A DNA stretch of 64,000 nucleotides from Sulfurovum sp. (GTDB lineage: Bacteria; Campylobacterota; Campylobacteria; Campylobacterales; Sulfurovaceae), in NCBI GenBank assembly GCA_024637255.1, contig JAGXFO010000007.1:32349-96348 (forward strand), written 5' to 3'. The notes under the pieces are model-generated. The model was not told where the DNA came from. It saw only the letters and a list, made by a program, of their open reading frames with translations, and searched no databases. Numbering within the stretch: the first letter of the stretch is position 1; every line of letters begins with the position of its first letter. Below, piece after piece: positions 25,996-35,350 of the stretch. The position numbers and the translations under genes are program-made.

Positions 25996-27909
25996 CTACG
26001 CAGCTCCAAACCATTTTTCCTTCCACATCTCATACATCAGTATGAACCAAATGGCATTCACTTGTGTGACATCTCCATTAAAAAGTTCTTTTTTGATCTT
26101 CTCTACTTCTTTTACGTTAAATATCTCTTCATCTAACTTTGATGCATCCAAATATTTATCTACCAGCGGTTTCAGATCTGTTTGTAGCCACTCAGCCAAT
26201 GGTATCTGAAAACCGGCTTTTGGTTTATCTATCAATGATGCAGGGATATGTTTGTAAAGTATCTGCCGTGCCAGGTATTTGCCCTGATTATTTTTATATT
26301 TGAGCGACGCAGGAACTCTTGCCATAAACTCTATAATGCGGTGATCCAGTAACGGTTCACGCCCTTCCAGGCTGACACTCATGCTTGCTCTGTCTACCTT
26401 GGTCAAGACATCATCCACCATAAACGTCTTGTAGTCGACCCGCATCATGTTGTCCAAAAACGACAGATTTTTATCCATCGCAAACTTCTCAAACAACTTT
26501 GGATTGGCACTCAGGGTCAAAAACTTTTGCACATCACTCTGCGCTACATAGGATGAAGCGTTGCAAAACATCTCTTCTAGCGAATCGGCATTCATCGCGC
26601 GTTTAAATTTGGAGTATTTGTCGCGTATGTTTGTTTGTTGTATCTTTTTGGGCAAGAAAGAGTTGATCTGCTCTACCTGCTTTGCGTCAAATACATTCAG
26701 CATACTTTTAAGCATCGTCTTTTGAAAACGTTTTGAAAAAACAGGTGCAAACTTATGTAGAAAGAAGTATTTGCTGTACCCACAAAATGCCTCATCTCCT
26801 CCGTCTGCTGAAAGGGCTACTGTGACCTCTTTTTTTGCAAGCTCAGAGACCATCATCGTAGGAATGGCAGAACTGTCACCAAAAGGCTCGTCATAGTAAA
26901 ACGGCAAACTTTCCACTTTATCCAACAACTCTTTTTTAGAGACATAATACTCCGTATGTTCCGTACCAAAATGTTTGGCTATGGCTTTGGCATGTTGGGC
27001 TTCATTGTACTTTTTATTATCAAATCCTATGGTAAAGGTATGAAGTTTTCTCTCTTTGTTTTTTGAAAGCAAAGCAGTCACCAATGATGAATCATACCCC
27101 CCACTCAAGAAAACACCCACAGGCACATCTGCAACCATCCTCAGGTTCACTGCATCGGTGAGCAATGTTTCCAGATCACCGAGTATCTCCTGCTCACTCG
27201 CATCAAACTTCTCCTGTGCATAACACCCATCAACACCCCAATACTTATAAATGTCAAACGTTAAGCCCTGGATGTCAAATTCGAGGTAATGTCCAGCTTC
27301 GAGCTTAAAACAGTTTTTAAATATAGTATGGGGTGCAGGTATATAGCCAAACTGAAAATAGTAAGGCAACACTTCCGTGTTTTGTTCTTTACGAAAGGCT
27401 GGATGCTCATGAAACGATTTAAGCTCAGAAGCAAACATAAACACCGAACCGTCACTGTGGTAATACAGCGGCTTCACCCCTGCCCTGTCTCTGACCAGGA
27501 CTATCTTGTCACGCGTCTTGTCCCAGATGGCAAAGGCAAACATCCCTATAAATTTCTCGACCGCATCTACCCCCCACGCCTTATAGGCATACAAGATCAC
27601 TTCTGTATCGCTGTGAGAGACGAAGCGATACCCCAGCTTTTCCAACTCTTCGCGAATGGTTTTAAAATTGTACACTTCGCCGTTAAAGATGATGATAAAT
27701 TGTCCGCAATCAGAGACAAACGGCTGATGCCCATGTGCAGAGAGGTCCTGAATGGAAAGACGGTTATGCCCCAGATGTACATATCTCTCATCTATCTGCT
27801 CTACCAATAACCCTCTGTCATCAGGCCCGCGATACGCCTGCACTTCGAGCATTTTTTTGAGGCTCTTCTCGTCTCTAGCAGGAGAGATATACCCGACTAT
27901 GCCACACAT
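25996..27909 (-). CDS. AsnB-type glutamine-dependent amidotransferase, copy 1
   Basis: 637 residues. Class II glutaminase begins MCGIVGYI, so Cys2 is the nucleophile; RGPDDRG at 27-33 and FNGEVYN at 75-81 form the site. The synthetase domain has the PP-loop LSGGYDSS at 268-275 and GRDPLLDH-like SLEGREPLLDHRI later. The family makes asparagine, but within polysaccharide loci relatives (WbpS, exosortase-locus amidotransferases) amidate sugar acids. Same domain spacing as the second copy at 32355-34223. Between the TA promoter and the acyltransferase remnant, whose end it overlaps by 13 nt. Confidence 0.93.
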   Translation of the reverse strand: MCGIVGYISPARDEKSLKKMLEVQAYRGPDDRGLLVEQIDERYVHLGHNRLSIQDLSAHGHQPFVSDCGQFIIIFNGEVYNFKTIREELEKLGYRFVSHSDTEVILYAYKAWGVDAVEKFIGMFAFAIWDKTRDKIVLVRDRAGVKPLYYHSDGSVFMFASELKSFHEHPAFRKEQNTEVLPYYFQFGYIPAPHTIFKNCFKLEAGHYLEFDIQGLTFDIYKYWGVDGCYAQEKFDASEQEILGDLETLLTDAVNLRMVADVPVGVFLSGGYDSSLVTALLSKNKERKLHTFTIGFDNKKYNEAQHAKAIAKHFGTEHTEYYVSKKELLDKVESLPFYYDEPFGDSSAIPTMMVSELAKKEVTVALSADGGDEAFCGYSKYFFLHKFAPVFSKRFQKTMLKSMLNVFDAKQVEQINSFLPKKIQQTNIRDKYSKFKRAMNADSLEEMFCNASSYVAQSDVQKFLTLSANPKLFEKFAMDKNLSFLDNMMRVDYKTFMVDDVLTKVDRASMSVSLEGREPLLDHRIIEFMARVPASLKYKNNQGKYLARQILYKHIPASLIDKPKAGFQIPLAEWLQTDLKPLVDKYLDASKLDEEIFNVKEVEKIKKELFNGDVTQVNAIWFILMYEMWKEKWFGAA

Positions 27910-28358
27910 GAATGATCCTTTATTGCATCTTTTTTAAGAAATTTGTTTCTAAAATATTGCAAGACAGGCTTTTCAATCAATAAATGAAAGACAATCCCCA
28001 CAAAAATAGAGAGAGTTACAATCATTAGATACGTCACCTCAGGATATACCCACGCCTGCATGTTTAGTTTTTGCACGATACGATTCAATACAGATATCAA
28101 CGGATTGTGAATAAGATAGATAGAATATGATGCAGCGCCCAATAAGAGCAATAACCGAAAGAAAATATTCCTATTTTGTGGATTTTGGAGTTTGACCAAC
28201 CCAAAGATTATCATTGCCGAAGAGAAGCCAAACAACAATACGTTCAATAATCCATTTAGCTGAAAAAACTCATAATCGATGTTTAAACCGGCAAATAAAA
28301 AAACGATAATGCCTGAAAAAATTATCGGCATAGCTCTCTCTCTCTCTCTGATGTCCAT
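27897..28358 (-). pseudogene. C-terminal part of acyltransferase, out of frame with its N-terminal part
   Basis: The frame from 28358 codes about 146 residues after the repeat, with four to five hydrophobic helices (MPIIFSGIIVFLFAGLN, SYSIYLIHNPLIS, MIVTLSIFVGIVFHLLIEKPVL). SYSIYLIHNP and the LIEKPV end are hallmarks of the C-terminus of acyltransferase-3 proteins. It belongs to the same gene as 28322-28984 and is disconnected by the (AG)8 tract at 28334-28349. An independent start here is unlikely because the first residues are coded by the repeat (RERER). Confidence 0.85.
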
Positions 28359-28984
28359 TCGATTGTTGATGATTTTATCAAATATGCGACACCCATCCCT
28401 AATAAAAACTCCAAGTTATGCGCATTCAAATAAAAACTGCTCGGAAAATCCAACTTAACAATGTATACATTGGCCAACAGTATAAGTAATCCCCACCCCC
28501 ACAATAATGAAACTCCAATTTTCTTATTTAAGATCACTACAATAAAAACCGTGTAAAAAAACATTTCATGTACCAATGTCCAACCTACCGTCAATAAAGG
28601 ACGCTGACTGGAGGGCAACAACAACAACGAATCTGTTAAATACTGCATATTAATCAAGTCTCCTCTGGGCGACCATTGAGGAAATGTCAAATAAGCACCC
28701 AATAACACCAAGCTGACCAATAAAAAAGCTGGATAAATCCGGATGATTCTTTTTAAAATATACTTTTTGATAGCCGTCCATGAATTTTGATCGTCCGAAT
28801 GAATATAATAAATGATAAATCCACTCAGGACAAAAAAGAAATCAACTCCAGCACTGCCAAAAAGAAAAAAATTATAAAATGGCTCCGCATTATAAAATAC
28901 CGGTGCCCCCAAGGTGGCATGATGCAATACGACCAATAGAGCAGCCATTCCTCTAGCTATTTCTAAATATTGTAATTTTTGCAT
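28322..28984 (-). CDS. N-terminal part of membrane O-acyltransferase (acyltransferase-3 family), probably phase-variable OFF
   Basis: 220 residues ending at a TAA just past a dinucleotide repeat. LEIARGMAALLVVLHHATLG has the catalytic-type histidine, followed by GVDFFFVLSGFIIYYI and LKRIIRIYPAF, the classic OafA/WecH-type acyltransferase-3 signature. The full protein with the downstream piece would be 361 residues, the normal length. Such proteins O-acetylate surface sugars. With one AG unit fewer the frame continues ...TSERERAMPIIF into the downstream piece. It starts directly after the epsG stop. Confidence 0.9.
   Translation of the reverse strand: MQKLQYLEIARGMAALLVVLHHATLGAPVFYNAEPFYNFFLFGSAGVDFFFVLSGFIIYYIHSDDQNSWTAIKKYILKRIIRIYPAFLLVSLVLLGAYLTFPQWSPRGDLINMQYLTDSLLLLPSSQRPLLTVGWTLVHEMFFYTVFIVVILNKKIGVSLLWGWGLLILLANVYIVKLDFPSSFYLNAHNLEFLLGMGVAYLIKSSTIEWTSERERELCR
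28334..28349 (-). repeat. (AG)8 dinucleotide tract inside the acyltransferase gene
   Basis: Plus strand (CT)8 = minus strand (AG)8. Upstream and downstream reading frames are 626 nt apart at their starts, so 8 units leave them out of phase, while 7 or 10 units put them in phase. This is the layout of a slipped-strand contingency locus. Confidence 0.9.
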
Positions 28985-30034
28985 CTAAAATATATCCATA
29001 GAAAGTACATTTTGATACGGAAGCCAGTATTGAGAATGTGTCGCAAATGTCAGCCATACAAAAAGAACCATTGCGTACCCACTTACTATCAGTACTTTTG
29101 TCACACCTGGAGACAGCTTATTGCGCATCAGATACGGCAATCGTGCAAATACTACCAGCTGGATAGGGATAAAATACAGCGCCACACGATCTACAGCCGT
29201 GGATGCAACCCCAACCAATGCCATACTGATGATCGATCCTATCGCGATCCAAAACCAAAAGGCATAATCATCATAATGCCGCTTCCACTCTTTTCGGTAT
29301 ATCAGCAGCAACAGACTCGGCAGGAGGTTCATCATGACCCGTATCTTCGCCCCGTCAGACTGCATGTTTGCCTCAACATAGTTTGTCCAAAGCCTCTCCT
29401 GCTGTTCTGCCAGTAGCATATCCCATGCGCCATACGCTACGGGGACGATCATCAGGATGCGCAGTGTCATCCCACTCTGACCATAAAGAAAAACACCCAA
29501 AGGCAACAGTAGCAATGCTGTTTTATGAAACAATGCTGCGGTGATGATGAGCACTACATACGTCTTAAAAGACCCTTTTTGCAAATACGTCACTGCCAGC
29601 ATAAACAGACCTATGGCCACTCCTTGACGAGAGTACCCCATGGCAACCACGGTTATGAGGTAAGGCACAGCAACGGCAAGCGAGATCCACGGGTAGGTTT
29701 GCAGCCGGCTAAACTTCACAAGCCCTATCATGAAAATAGCGCCATACACTACATTTGTCCCATACACACCCAGATCCCATCTGTATGAGAGCCAGTTCAA
29801 AAAGCTGTGTCCAGGGTCCCCATGCGCAAGTGCCTGAGTTAAACTAAGTCCACGCACATTTTCATAGTGTCTTATATAATTAAACCAGTCTCCTCCCACT
29901 TCATACCGAAAACCGATCAGCAAGGTAAAAACTACTCCTATGAGCATCCATGGCAAGAAGTTCAGTGCTCCCTTTCTGCTCCCAAACAGTGCCATACTTG
30001 CGGGAATAAAATACATTAGCCAAAAGGTGAACAT
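28985..30034 (-). CDS. EpsG-family polysaccharide polymerase (Wzy role)
   Basis: 349 residues with about 10 membrane segments. The start MFTFWLMYFIPA and the motif IGFRYEVGGDWFNYIRHYE match the EpsG family (R..xGxDWxxY), used as Wzy-like polymerases in exopolysaccharide and O-antigen loci. No other polymerase gene is present in the locus, which supports this role. Its stop is immediately followed by the acyltransferase ATG. Confidence 0.85.
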   Translation of the reverse strand: MFTFWLMYFIPASMALFGSRKGALNFLPWMLIGVVFTLLIGFRYEVGGDWFNYIRHYENVRGLSLTQALAHGDPGHSFLNWLSYRWDLGVYGTNVVYGAIFMIGLVKFSRLQTYPWISLAVAVPYLITVVAMGYSRQGVAIGLFMLAVTYLQKGSFKTYVVLIITAALFHKTALLLLPLGVFLYGQSGMTLRILMIVPVAYGAWDMLLAEQQERLWTNYVEANMQSDGAKIRVMMNLLPSLLLLIYRKEWKRHYDDYAFWFWIAIGSIISMALVGVASTAVDRVALYFIPIQLVVFARLPYLMRNKLSPGVTKVLIVSGYAMVLFVWLTFATHSQYWLPYQNVLSMDIF

Positions 30035-30043
30035 GATTTTTCC

Positions 30044-31144
30044 TTATACATTTACTAGTGTTTTAATGAGCTGACTATAACGTTCACAGTTCATCTCGTG
30101 ATTGAACTCTTTTTCTATCTTTTGAAAATTATTTTGCGACATGGTTGACCTTAACTCCTCATCCAGATAAAGTTTTTCAAAGGCATCAAACCACCCATCC
30201 AAACTACTAACCAAAAAGCCATTTTCACCCTCTTTTACCAATGAGCAGTTCATCCCCACAGGTGATGCGATAACGGGTTTTTTGCATGACATGTATTGTA
30301 CCAGTTTAAAACCGCACTTTCCTCTGCTCCAAGGGTCGTCATGCAGCGGCATGATGCCTATGTCAAAATTTAAGATATGTTTTATCTCCTGCTCTTCTTT
30401 CCAAGCGATAACGTTTAGACGATGCCTAGCCAGCTCTTCACTTGAAAGTAAATTTCTATCAAACCCTACCAAGTCAAATCTTACATTGGCGTAAGTACCT
30501 ATAAACTTTGCAATAGCCGGTAATATTTCTAAAATATAAATACTTGTTGTCTTAGAGCCTATCCACCCTATCACAAAATCTTTTTTTTCTTCTTCTTTGA
30601 AATTTTCCATCTCTTTTTTGTACTTGTCAAGTAGCACAACCGTAGGCAGTCTAAAAGTATGCTCGTTATACTTTTTAGCATACGACTCCAAGTATGCGTT
30701 ACAGACTACTACATGCTCAGCATGCTGCATCACCTTGGCTATCTTGTTTTTTAAAAGCCCTTTAACCCATACATTCCTACTCATATCATACTTATGAAAA
30801 ATCGCATCATCATAGTCCACTATGTACTTGATACCTCTTTTGTTTAAAAGATACTCAAAAACGGATGGGAAATAAGGAAATAGTTCGTATTCTATTAAAA
30901 TCAGATCATACTTTTTTACCGAATAAAGCAGTCTCATCAGATACACTATCCTTTGAAAATAAGCTTTAAGACTATGAGCCATTTTGGACATTTTACTACT
31001 GGAGTGAAAATAGTCACTTGTAAACAGGGGCATTATCTCCATCTCAATACCATGCACCCTAAAGCACTCTTGATAATTGTAAAATCGATAACGGCTACTA
31101 GGTCCTTCGTAGCAGTATTTACTTAGGGTAATGATCTTTATCAT
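30044..31144 (-). CDS. Glycosyltransferase, GT4-like
   Basis: 366 residues. N-terminal ITLSKYCYEGPSSRYRFYNY, then a GT-B C-terminal domain with FVIGWIGSKTTS, IGIMPLHDDPWSRGKCGFKLVQYMSCKKPVIASPVGMN, where the usual acidic motif is replaced by a glycine/lysine version seen in a branch of GT4 enzymes. Acceptor and donor unknown. Overlaps the upstream glycosyltransferase by 4 nt. A run of eight A (minus strand) at about 30581-30588 codes lysines and glutamates. Confidence 0.85.
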   Translation of the reverse strand: MIKIITLSKYCYEGPSSRYRFYNYQECFRVHGIEMEIMPLFTSDYFHSSSKMSKMAHSLKAYFQRIVYLMRLLYSVKKYDLILIEYELFPYFPSVFEYLLNKRGIKYIVDYDDAIFHKYDMSRNVWVKGLLKNKIAKVMQHAEHVVVCNAYLESYAKKYNEHTFRLPTVVLLDKYKKEMENFKEEEKKDFVIGWIGSKTTSIYILEILPAIAKFIGTYANVRFDLVGFDRNLLSSEELARHRLNVIAWKEEQEIKHILNFDIGIMPLHDDPWSRGKCGFKLVQYMSCKKPVIASPVGMNCSLVKEGENGFLVSSLDGWFDAFEKLYLDEELRSTMSQNNFQKIEKEFNHEMNCERYSQLIKTLVNV

Positions 31145-32358
31145 TTGTCTTGCGCCAACTGATTATAGATTACCTGATACTTTTTAACTGCCATCTCTTT
31201 ATCAAAATGTTCCATAAAAAGTCTCTCAAAATCATCATTTTCTAAACTTGCTAATTTGTTGTGTGCTACTATTTGAGATGCTATTATTTCCATATCTCTA
31301 TCGAGACTTTCTAAATCCACAACATTTCCCACGGCATATTTTTCGAGATAAAATCCCATATCTCCTACGTTTCCATTCGTGATAGATGGCAAATGACAAG
31401 CGACATTTTCAGCAAATTTGGTCGGTGCCGATGCTTGTTTGGAATATGATGGTTTAATGAAAAAGAGAGAAGCATCTGCAATATTTAGGTACTTATGCAC
31501 TTCGTCAAACGAACATGAAGCTATTTTGACACGCTCAGCTGGCATCTGATACTCATCAAATATTTTTTGTATAAAAGGCTGTTCATTTTTATTGAGTACC
31601 AAAAAATGCACAGTGGCATCCTGCCGCATGATCTCTTTCATCAGCTTTACTTCGCTCTCAAAATCATACCATCCGCTCACTGTTCCTGTATGAATGATAA
31701 TCTTTTCATCGAAGCCATACCCCGAAGAGTTTCTAAATACATGCTTCTCATCCCCTGAAAGCATTTTAAATACTTCCTTATTCGCACATGTGGGTATCAC
31801 TGTGATCTTCGCCTTTGAAATACCTAGATTTGCATGCACGATCTCTTTGGCGGCATGTGTCAACGTGACGATATGATCTGAAGAATGGTAAAGAGAGTTG
31901 TCTAGTTTTTTGAGTATCTTGTACAACAGTGATGTTTTATTTACTCTCCCCGTATCCACTTTTTCATCGATGGCAAATCCTCGAATATCAAAAAGAAGTT
32001 TTACACCATATCTCTTTTTTAGAAGCAATCCCATCGTTGCCGGTATCATACTGCGAGCATGCACAACAGTGATGGCATAGTCTTTGATGAGCCTGGAACC
32101 CAATCGCATTGCCTGCATTATTTGCCATACTGTAGAAACCGCACCGTAACGGTTGGAATAAATGAGATAATGCCACTCTATCGCATACCCCTTTAGCAGC
32201 TCTTTGATCTCAGCAATATTTCCCAGGTCATGCGCACGCTCAAAAGAGATGAGATAGATATTATTTTCTTTACTTAGATCTATCAGATACTCTAAAACTT
32301 GTGAACGCCCCAGAGGTTCAGTCATACCCGTAAGTGAGATGTAAAGAATATTTTTCAT
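31141..32358 (-). CDS. Glycosyltransferase family 4-like
   Basis: 405 residues. N-terminal NILYISLTGMTEPLGRSQVLEYLIDL, with VHARSMIPATMGLLLKKRYG and LLFDIRGFAIDEKVD in the first domain and a second Rossmann-like domain from about 225 (IIIHTGTVSGWYDFE). FFIKPSYSKQASAPTKFAENVACHLPSIT corresponds to the donor-binding loop. It overlaps both neighbours by 4 nt, so it belongs to the same transcript as the amidotransferase upstream. Confidence 0.85.
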   Translation of the reverse strand: MKNILYISLTGMTEPLGRSQVLEYLIDLSKENNIYLISFERAHDLGNIAEIKELLKGYAIEWHYLIYSNRYGAVSTVWQIMQAMRLGSRLIKDYAITVVHARSMIPATMGLLLKKRYGVKLLFDIRGFAIDEKVDTGRVNKTSLLYKILKKLDNSLYHSSDHIVTLTHAAKEIVHANLGISKAKITVIPTCANKEVFKMLSGDEKHVFRNSSGYGFDEKIIIHTGTVSGWYDFESEVKLMKEIMRQDATVHFLVLNKNEQPFIQKIFDEYQMPAERVKIASCSFDEVHKYLNIADASLFFIKPSYSKQASAPTKFAENVACHLPSITNGNVGDMGFYLEKYAVGNVVDLESLDRDMEIIASQIVAHNKLASLENDDFERLFMEHFDKEMAVKKYQVIYNQLAQDK

Positions 32359-34223
32359 ACCGTAAAATTCTCTTCATGCCACATTTGAAACATAAGCAGT
32401 GTCCATATTTTTCTATCATCATTTTTGCCTGCGAAGAACAATGCTTTCAATTGTTGCACATATTTTAAATCAAAAATATTCTGCTCAATAATCTTTGCAT
32501 CGCTCAAGTGTTTATCGACCAAAAATTTAAGATCATCTCTCAGCCAGTCATTAATGGGAATTCCAAACCCTTGCTTCTTTCGTTCAAATAATTCTACTGG
32601 AATATATTTGGCAAGTATATTTTTTAGGATATTTTTATTCTTTTTTAAAGAGAGCGGCAGCCTTGCTGCAAACTCAAGAATTTTATGATCAAGTAACGGT
32701 TCTCTTCCCTCTAGGGATGCATGCATCGTCGCTCTATCTACTTTAACCAGTATATCATCAGCCAAATAACCTTTAAAGTCGGAGATCATCATCTGTTCCA
32801 ATACATGTAGATTTTGCAAATCACGCTCTTCCTCATAATGATATGTTCCAGACAATATCTGCTTAACATCATATTTGGTAAATACAGCGTTTGAAAGTCT
32901 GAACATATCTGCAACATTATCACAGTCCATTATACTTTTTAACTTGAGATATTTAAGATAATATTTTTCATTCATCCCTTCCAGTGCCAATATCGGATCT
33001 GGAATAATTTTTAACAATGAACTGATAAAATTTCTAGCAGGTATCTTCTTGATGGAAACCAGCCGTTGTTCAAAAAGTTCATAGCTTGAGTAACCGCAAA
33101 ATACTTCATCTCCTCCATCACCCGAAAGAACAACTGAAACCTTTTCTTTTGCCAACTTTGAAACCAAGGCAGTTGGTATGGCCGAACTGTCACCAAATGG
33201 CTCATCATACATTTGAGGCAATAAGGGGATAATATCTAGGGTATCCTGTTTAGTACAGTAGTGTTCAGTATGGTTTGTACCTAAATATTCTGCGATTTTT
33301 TTAGCATAATGCGCTTCATTGTATGTCTCATCTTCAAAACCTATGGTAAACGTACTTATCTTCTCATCATTATGTTTTTGAAGCAGCGCTGTTACCAAAG
33401 AGCTGTCGATGCCTCCGCTTAAAAAGGTACCGACCGGCACATCTGAAACCATTCTAAGATTAAAAGAATCAATAAGCAGCTCTTCAAGCTGTCTCTGGGC
33501 TTCCTCTTCTGAGAGTTCAAGCTTTTCCATTTTATAAAAATCAACAATATCCCAGTATTTTACAGTTTCAAATGCATCACCCAAAAGATCATATTTGATG
33601 TAATGCCCCGGAAGTAATTTATGTGTATCTTCATAGATTGTAGCGGGAGCATGTATGTATCCAAACTGAAGATACATGGAAAGTGCATCTTGATTTAACT
33701 GTATCATAAAGTCAGGATGAGCCGCTAATGCTTTTAACTCACTGCCAAAAAGAAAAAGCCCCTTTTTTCGGTAATAATACAGAGGTTTTACTCCGACACG
33801 GTCACGAAAGATATAGATGCTTTCTTTTTGACTGTCATGCATTGCAAAGGCAAACATCCCTCGAAATTTATGCACAGACTCTATACCCCATTGGCAGAAT
33901 GCCTTTAAAATAACTTCTGTATCAGAATGCGATTCGAAGACATAACCTAAAATTTCAAGCTCTTTTTTGATCTCTTGGAAGTTATAAATCTCACCGTTAT
34001 AGAGAACCGTTAAATGCTCATACGTCATAGGCTGATGTCCATGAGAAGAAAGATCTAAAATAGACAGTCGTCTATGTCCAAAACCTAACTGATACGCATC
34101 TTTTTCCATAAATGCATAACCTCCATCATCTGGTCCCCGATGGTGCAGTGTATTGGTCATAGTGGTGAGCAAAGCTTTAGAACTCTTTTTTTGATAATCT
34201 ATGATTCCAACTATGCCGCACAT
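32355..34223 (-). CDS. AsnB-type glutamine-dependent amidotransferase, copy 2
   Basis: 622 residues: MCGIVGII with Cys2, HRGPDDGG at 28-35, YNGEIYNF at 75-82, PP-loop LSGGIDSS at 268-275, then SLEGREPLLDHKI. The domain arrangement is identical to the copy at 25996-27909 but the sequences differ throughout, so they are diverged paralogues rather than a recent duplication. Given UDP-HexNAcA genes in the same locus, a role in amidating a uronic acid is plausible (WbpS-like); ordinary asparagine synthesis by one copy is the alternative. Stop/start overlap of 4 nt with the following glycosyltransferase. Confidence 0.93.
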   Translation of the reverse strand: MCGIVGIIDYQKKSSKALLTTMTNTLHHRGPDDGGYAFMEKDAYQLGFGHRRLSILDLSSHGHQPMTYEHLTVLYNGEIYNFQEIKKELEILGYVFESHSDTEVILKAFCQWGIESVHKFRGMFAFAMHDSQKESIYIFRDRVGVKPLYYYRKKGLFLFGSELKALAAHPDFMIQLNQDALSMYLQFGYIHAPATIYEDTHKLLPGHYIKYDLLGDAFETVKYWDIVDFYKMEKLELSEEEAQRQLEELLIDSFNLRMVSDVPVGTFLSGGIDSSLVTALLQKHNDEKISTFTIGFEDETYNEAHYAKKIAEYLGTNHTEHYCTKQDTLDIIPLLPQMYDEPFGDSSAIPTALVSKLAKEKVSVVLSGDGGDEVFCGYSSYELFEQRLVSIKKIPARNFISSLLKIIPDPILALEGMNEKYYLKYLKLKSIMDCDNVADMFRLSNAVFTKYDVKQILSGTYHYEEERDLQNLHVLEQMMISDFKGYLADDILVKVDRATMHASLEGREPLLDHKILEFAARLPLSLKKNKNILKNILAKYIPVELFERKKQGFGIPINDWLRDDLKFLVDKHLSDAKIIEQNIFDLKYVQQLKALFFAGKNDDRKIWTLLMFQMWHEENFTV

Positions 34224-35350
34224 TAGTTCATCTCCTCATAATAATCTTTCCATTGCTTAGCTATTATCTTTGTATCAAACTGTTTGATTTTTTCTGCTCC
34301 ATTTTTGGCGAGGGTGATTCGCAGATCTTTATCTCTATACATTCTCTCCATGGCTTGAACCAAAGTATCACTATCACTAGGGTTAACAAGTAACCCTTCT
34401 TTTTTATTTTCCACCAAATCCAATATTCCATCAATTTTGGTAGCAATAATAGGCTTTTTTAAAGCCATTGCTTCACCCACAACCATACCAAAGCCCTCTG
34501 ATATAGAAGGAATCGCTACAAGATCACACGCCCTGATCAGATCGAAAAGTTCTTTTTGTGGCAATCCGGGGATAAATATTACGTTTGAAAACTTTTTCTC
34601 TTCTATCACACTTTTAATCTCTTCCTCCAATGGCCCATGTCCCACAATAAAATGGCATAACCTCATATCTTTTTGGTTTAGGCTCTCCATCGCATCGAGC
34701 AAATACGTATGCCCTTTTTCTTTTACCAATCGCCCCGGCGTAATGGAAAACACTTCATAAAGACTCACATCAACATACTCTTTTAGTATCTCACTACTAT
34801 CCGCAGTCAATACATTATCGATCACTTGAATCGGAAATGAGTTAAATATAAGATCAACTTTCGGAATCTTTAGATGTTTAGCGTAATGCTCTCGCACCGC
34901 ATTGCTGACTGCTACTTTTTTATCTATAAATTTATTGACCACAAAAGCATCCAATTTTTTACGTATCTTTTTTACAAAAGTATTTGCAGGATAAGCGTCA
35001 TATTCTAGATTATGAAAAGTCGTCACCGTTTTGATCTTAGGATGCAATAGTTTTATGAGTCCTGTATAAAAATACGCAAAAAACAGATGCGCATGAATGA
35101 TGTCATAGTGCTTGTTTTGCACCAATCTATTGAGTTTTAAAACACCTTCTGCAACATTCCATTTTCTTGAGAGGTTCAAGCGGTGGACTGTTATTCCCTC
35201 ACGTTCGAGTTCGTCAGCCAAGTCGTCTCTCTCAAAAAGAACTGCTACTTCGCAACCAATCCCAAGCTTTTGCAACTCCGGCAAAGTATTGACCAACACA
35301 CGCTCTGCACCGCCTTTGCCAAGAGTTTCGATTGTAAAAAGTATTTTCAT
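34223..35350 (-). CDS. Glycosyltransferase family 4
   Basis: 375 residues from the ATG at 35350, chosen because it overlaps the upstream stop as TAATG and begins the conserved MKILFTIETLGKGGAERVL; an in-frame ATG 21 nt upstream is less likely. KGGAERV is the donor-side glycine-rich motif, SITPGRLVKEKGH opens the C-terminal domain and SISEGFGMVVGEAMAL is the E-x7-E motif. Its one-base overlap with amidotransferase copy 2 suggests joint translation. Confidence 0.92.
   Translation of the reverse strand: MKILFTIETLGKGGAERVLVNTLPELQKLGIGCEVAVLFERDDLADELEREGITVHRLNLSRKWNVAEGVLKLNRLVQNKHYDIIHAHLFFAYFYTGLIKLLHPKIKTVTTFHNLEYDAYPANTFVKKIRKKLDAFVVNKFIDKKVAVSNAVREHYAKHLKIPKVDLIFNSFPIQVIDNVLTADSSEILKEYVDVSLYEVFSITPGRLVKEKGHTYLLDAMESLNQKDMRLCHFIVGHGPLEEEIKSVIEEKKFSNVIFIPGLPQKELFDLIRACDLVAIPSISEGFGMVVGEAMALKKPIIATKIDGILDLVENKKEGLLVNPSDSDTLVQAMERMYRDKDLRITLAKNGAEKIKQFDTKIIAKQWKDYYEEMN

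Noticed and set aside
30581..30588. T8 (A8 on the minus strand) run in a glycosyltransferase
   Set aside because: Frame is intact and codes a K/E-rich stretch; A/T runs of this length are common in AT-rich DNA.
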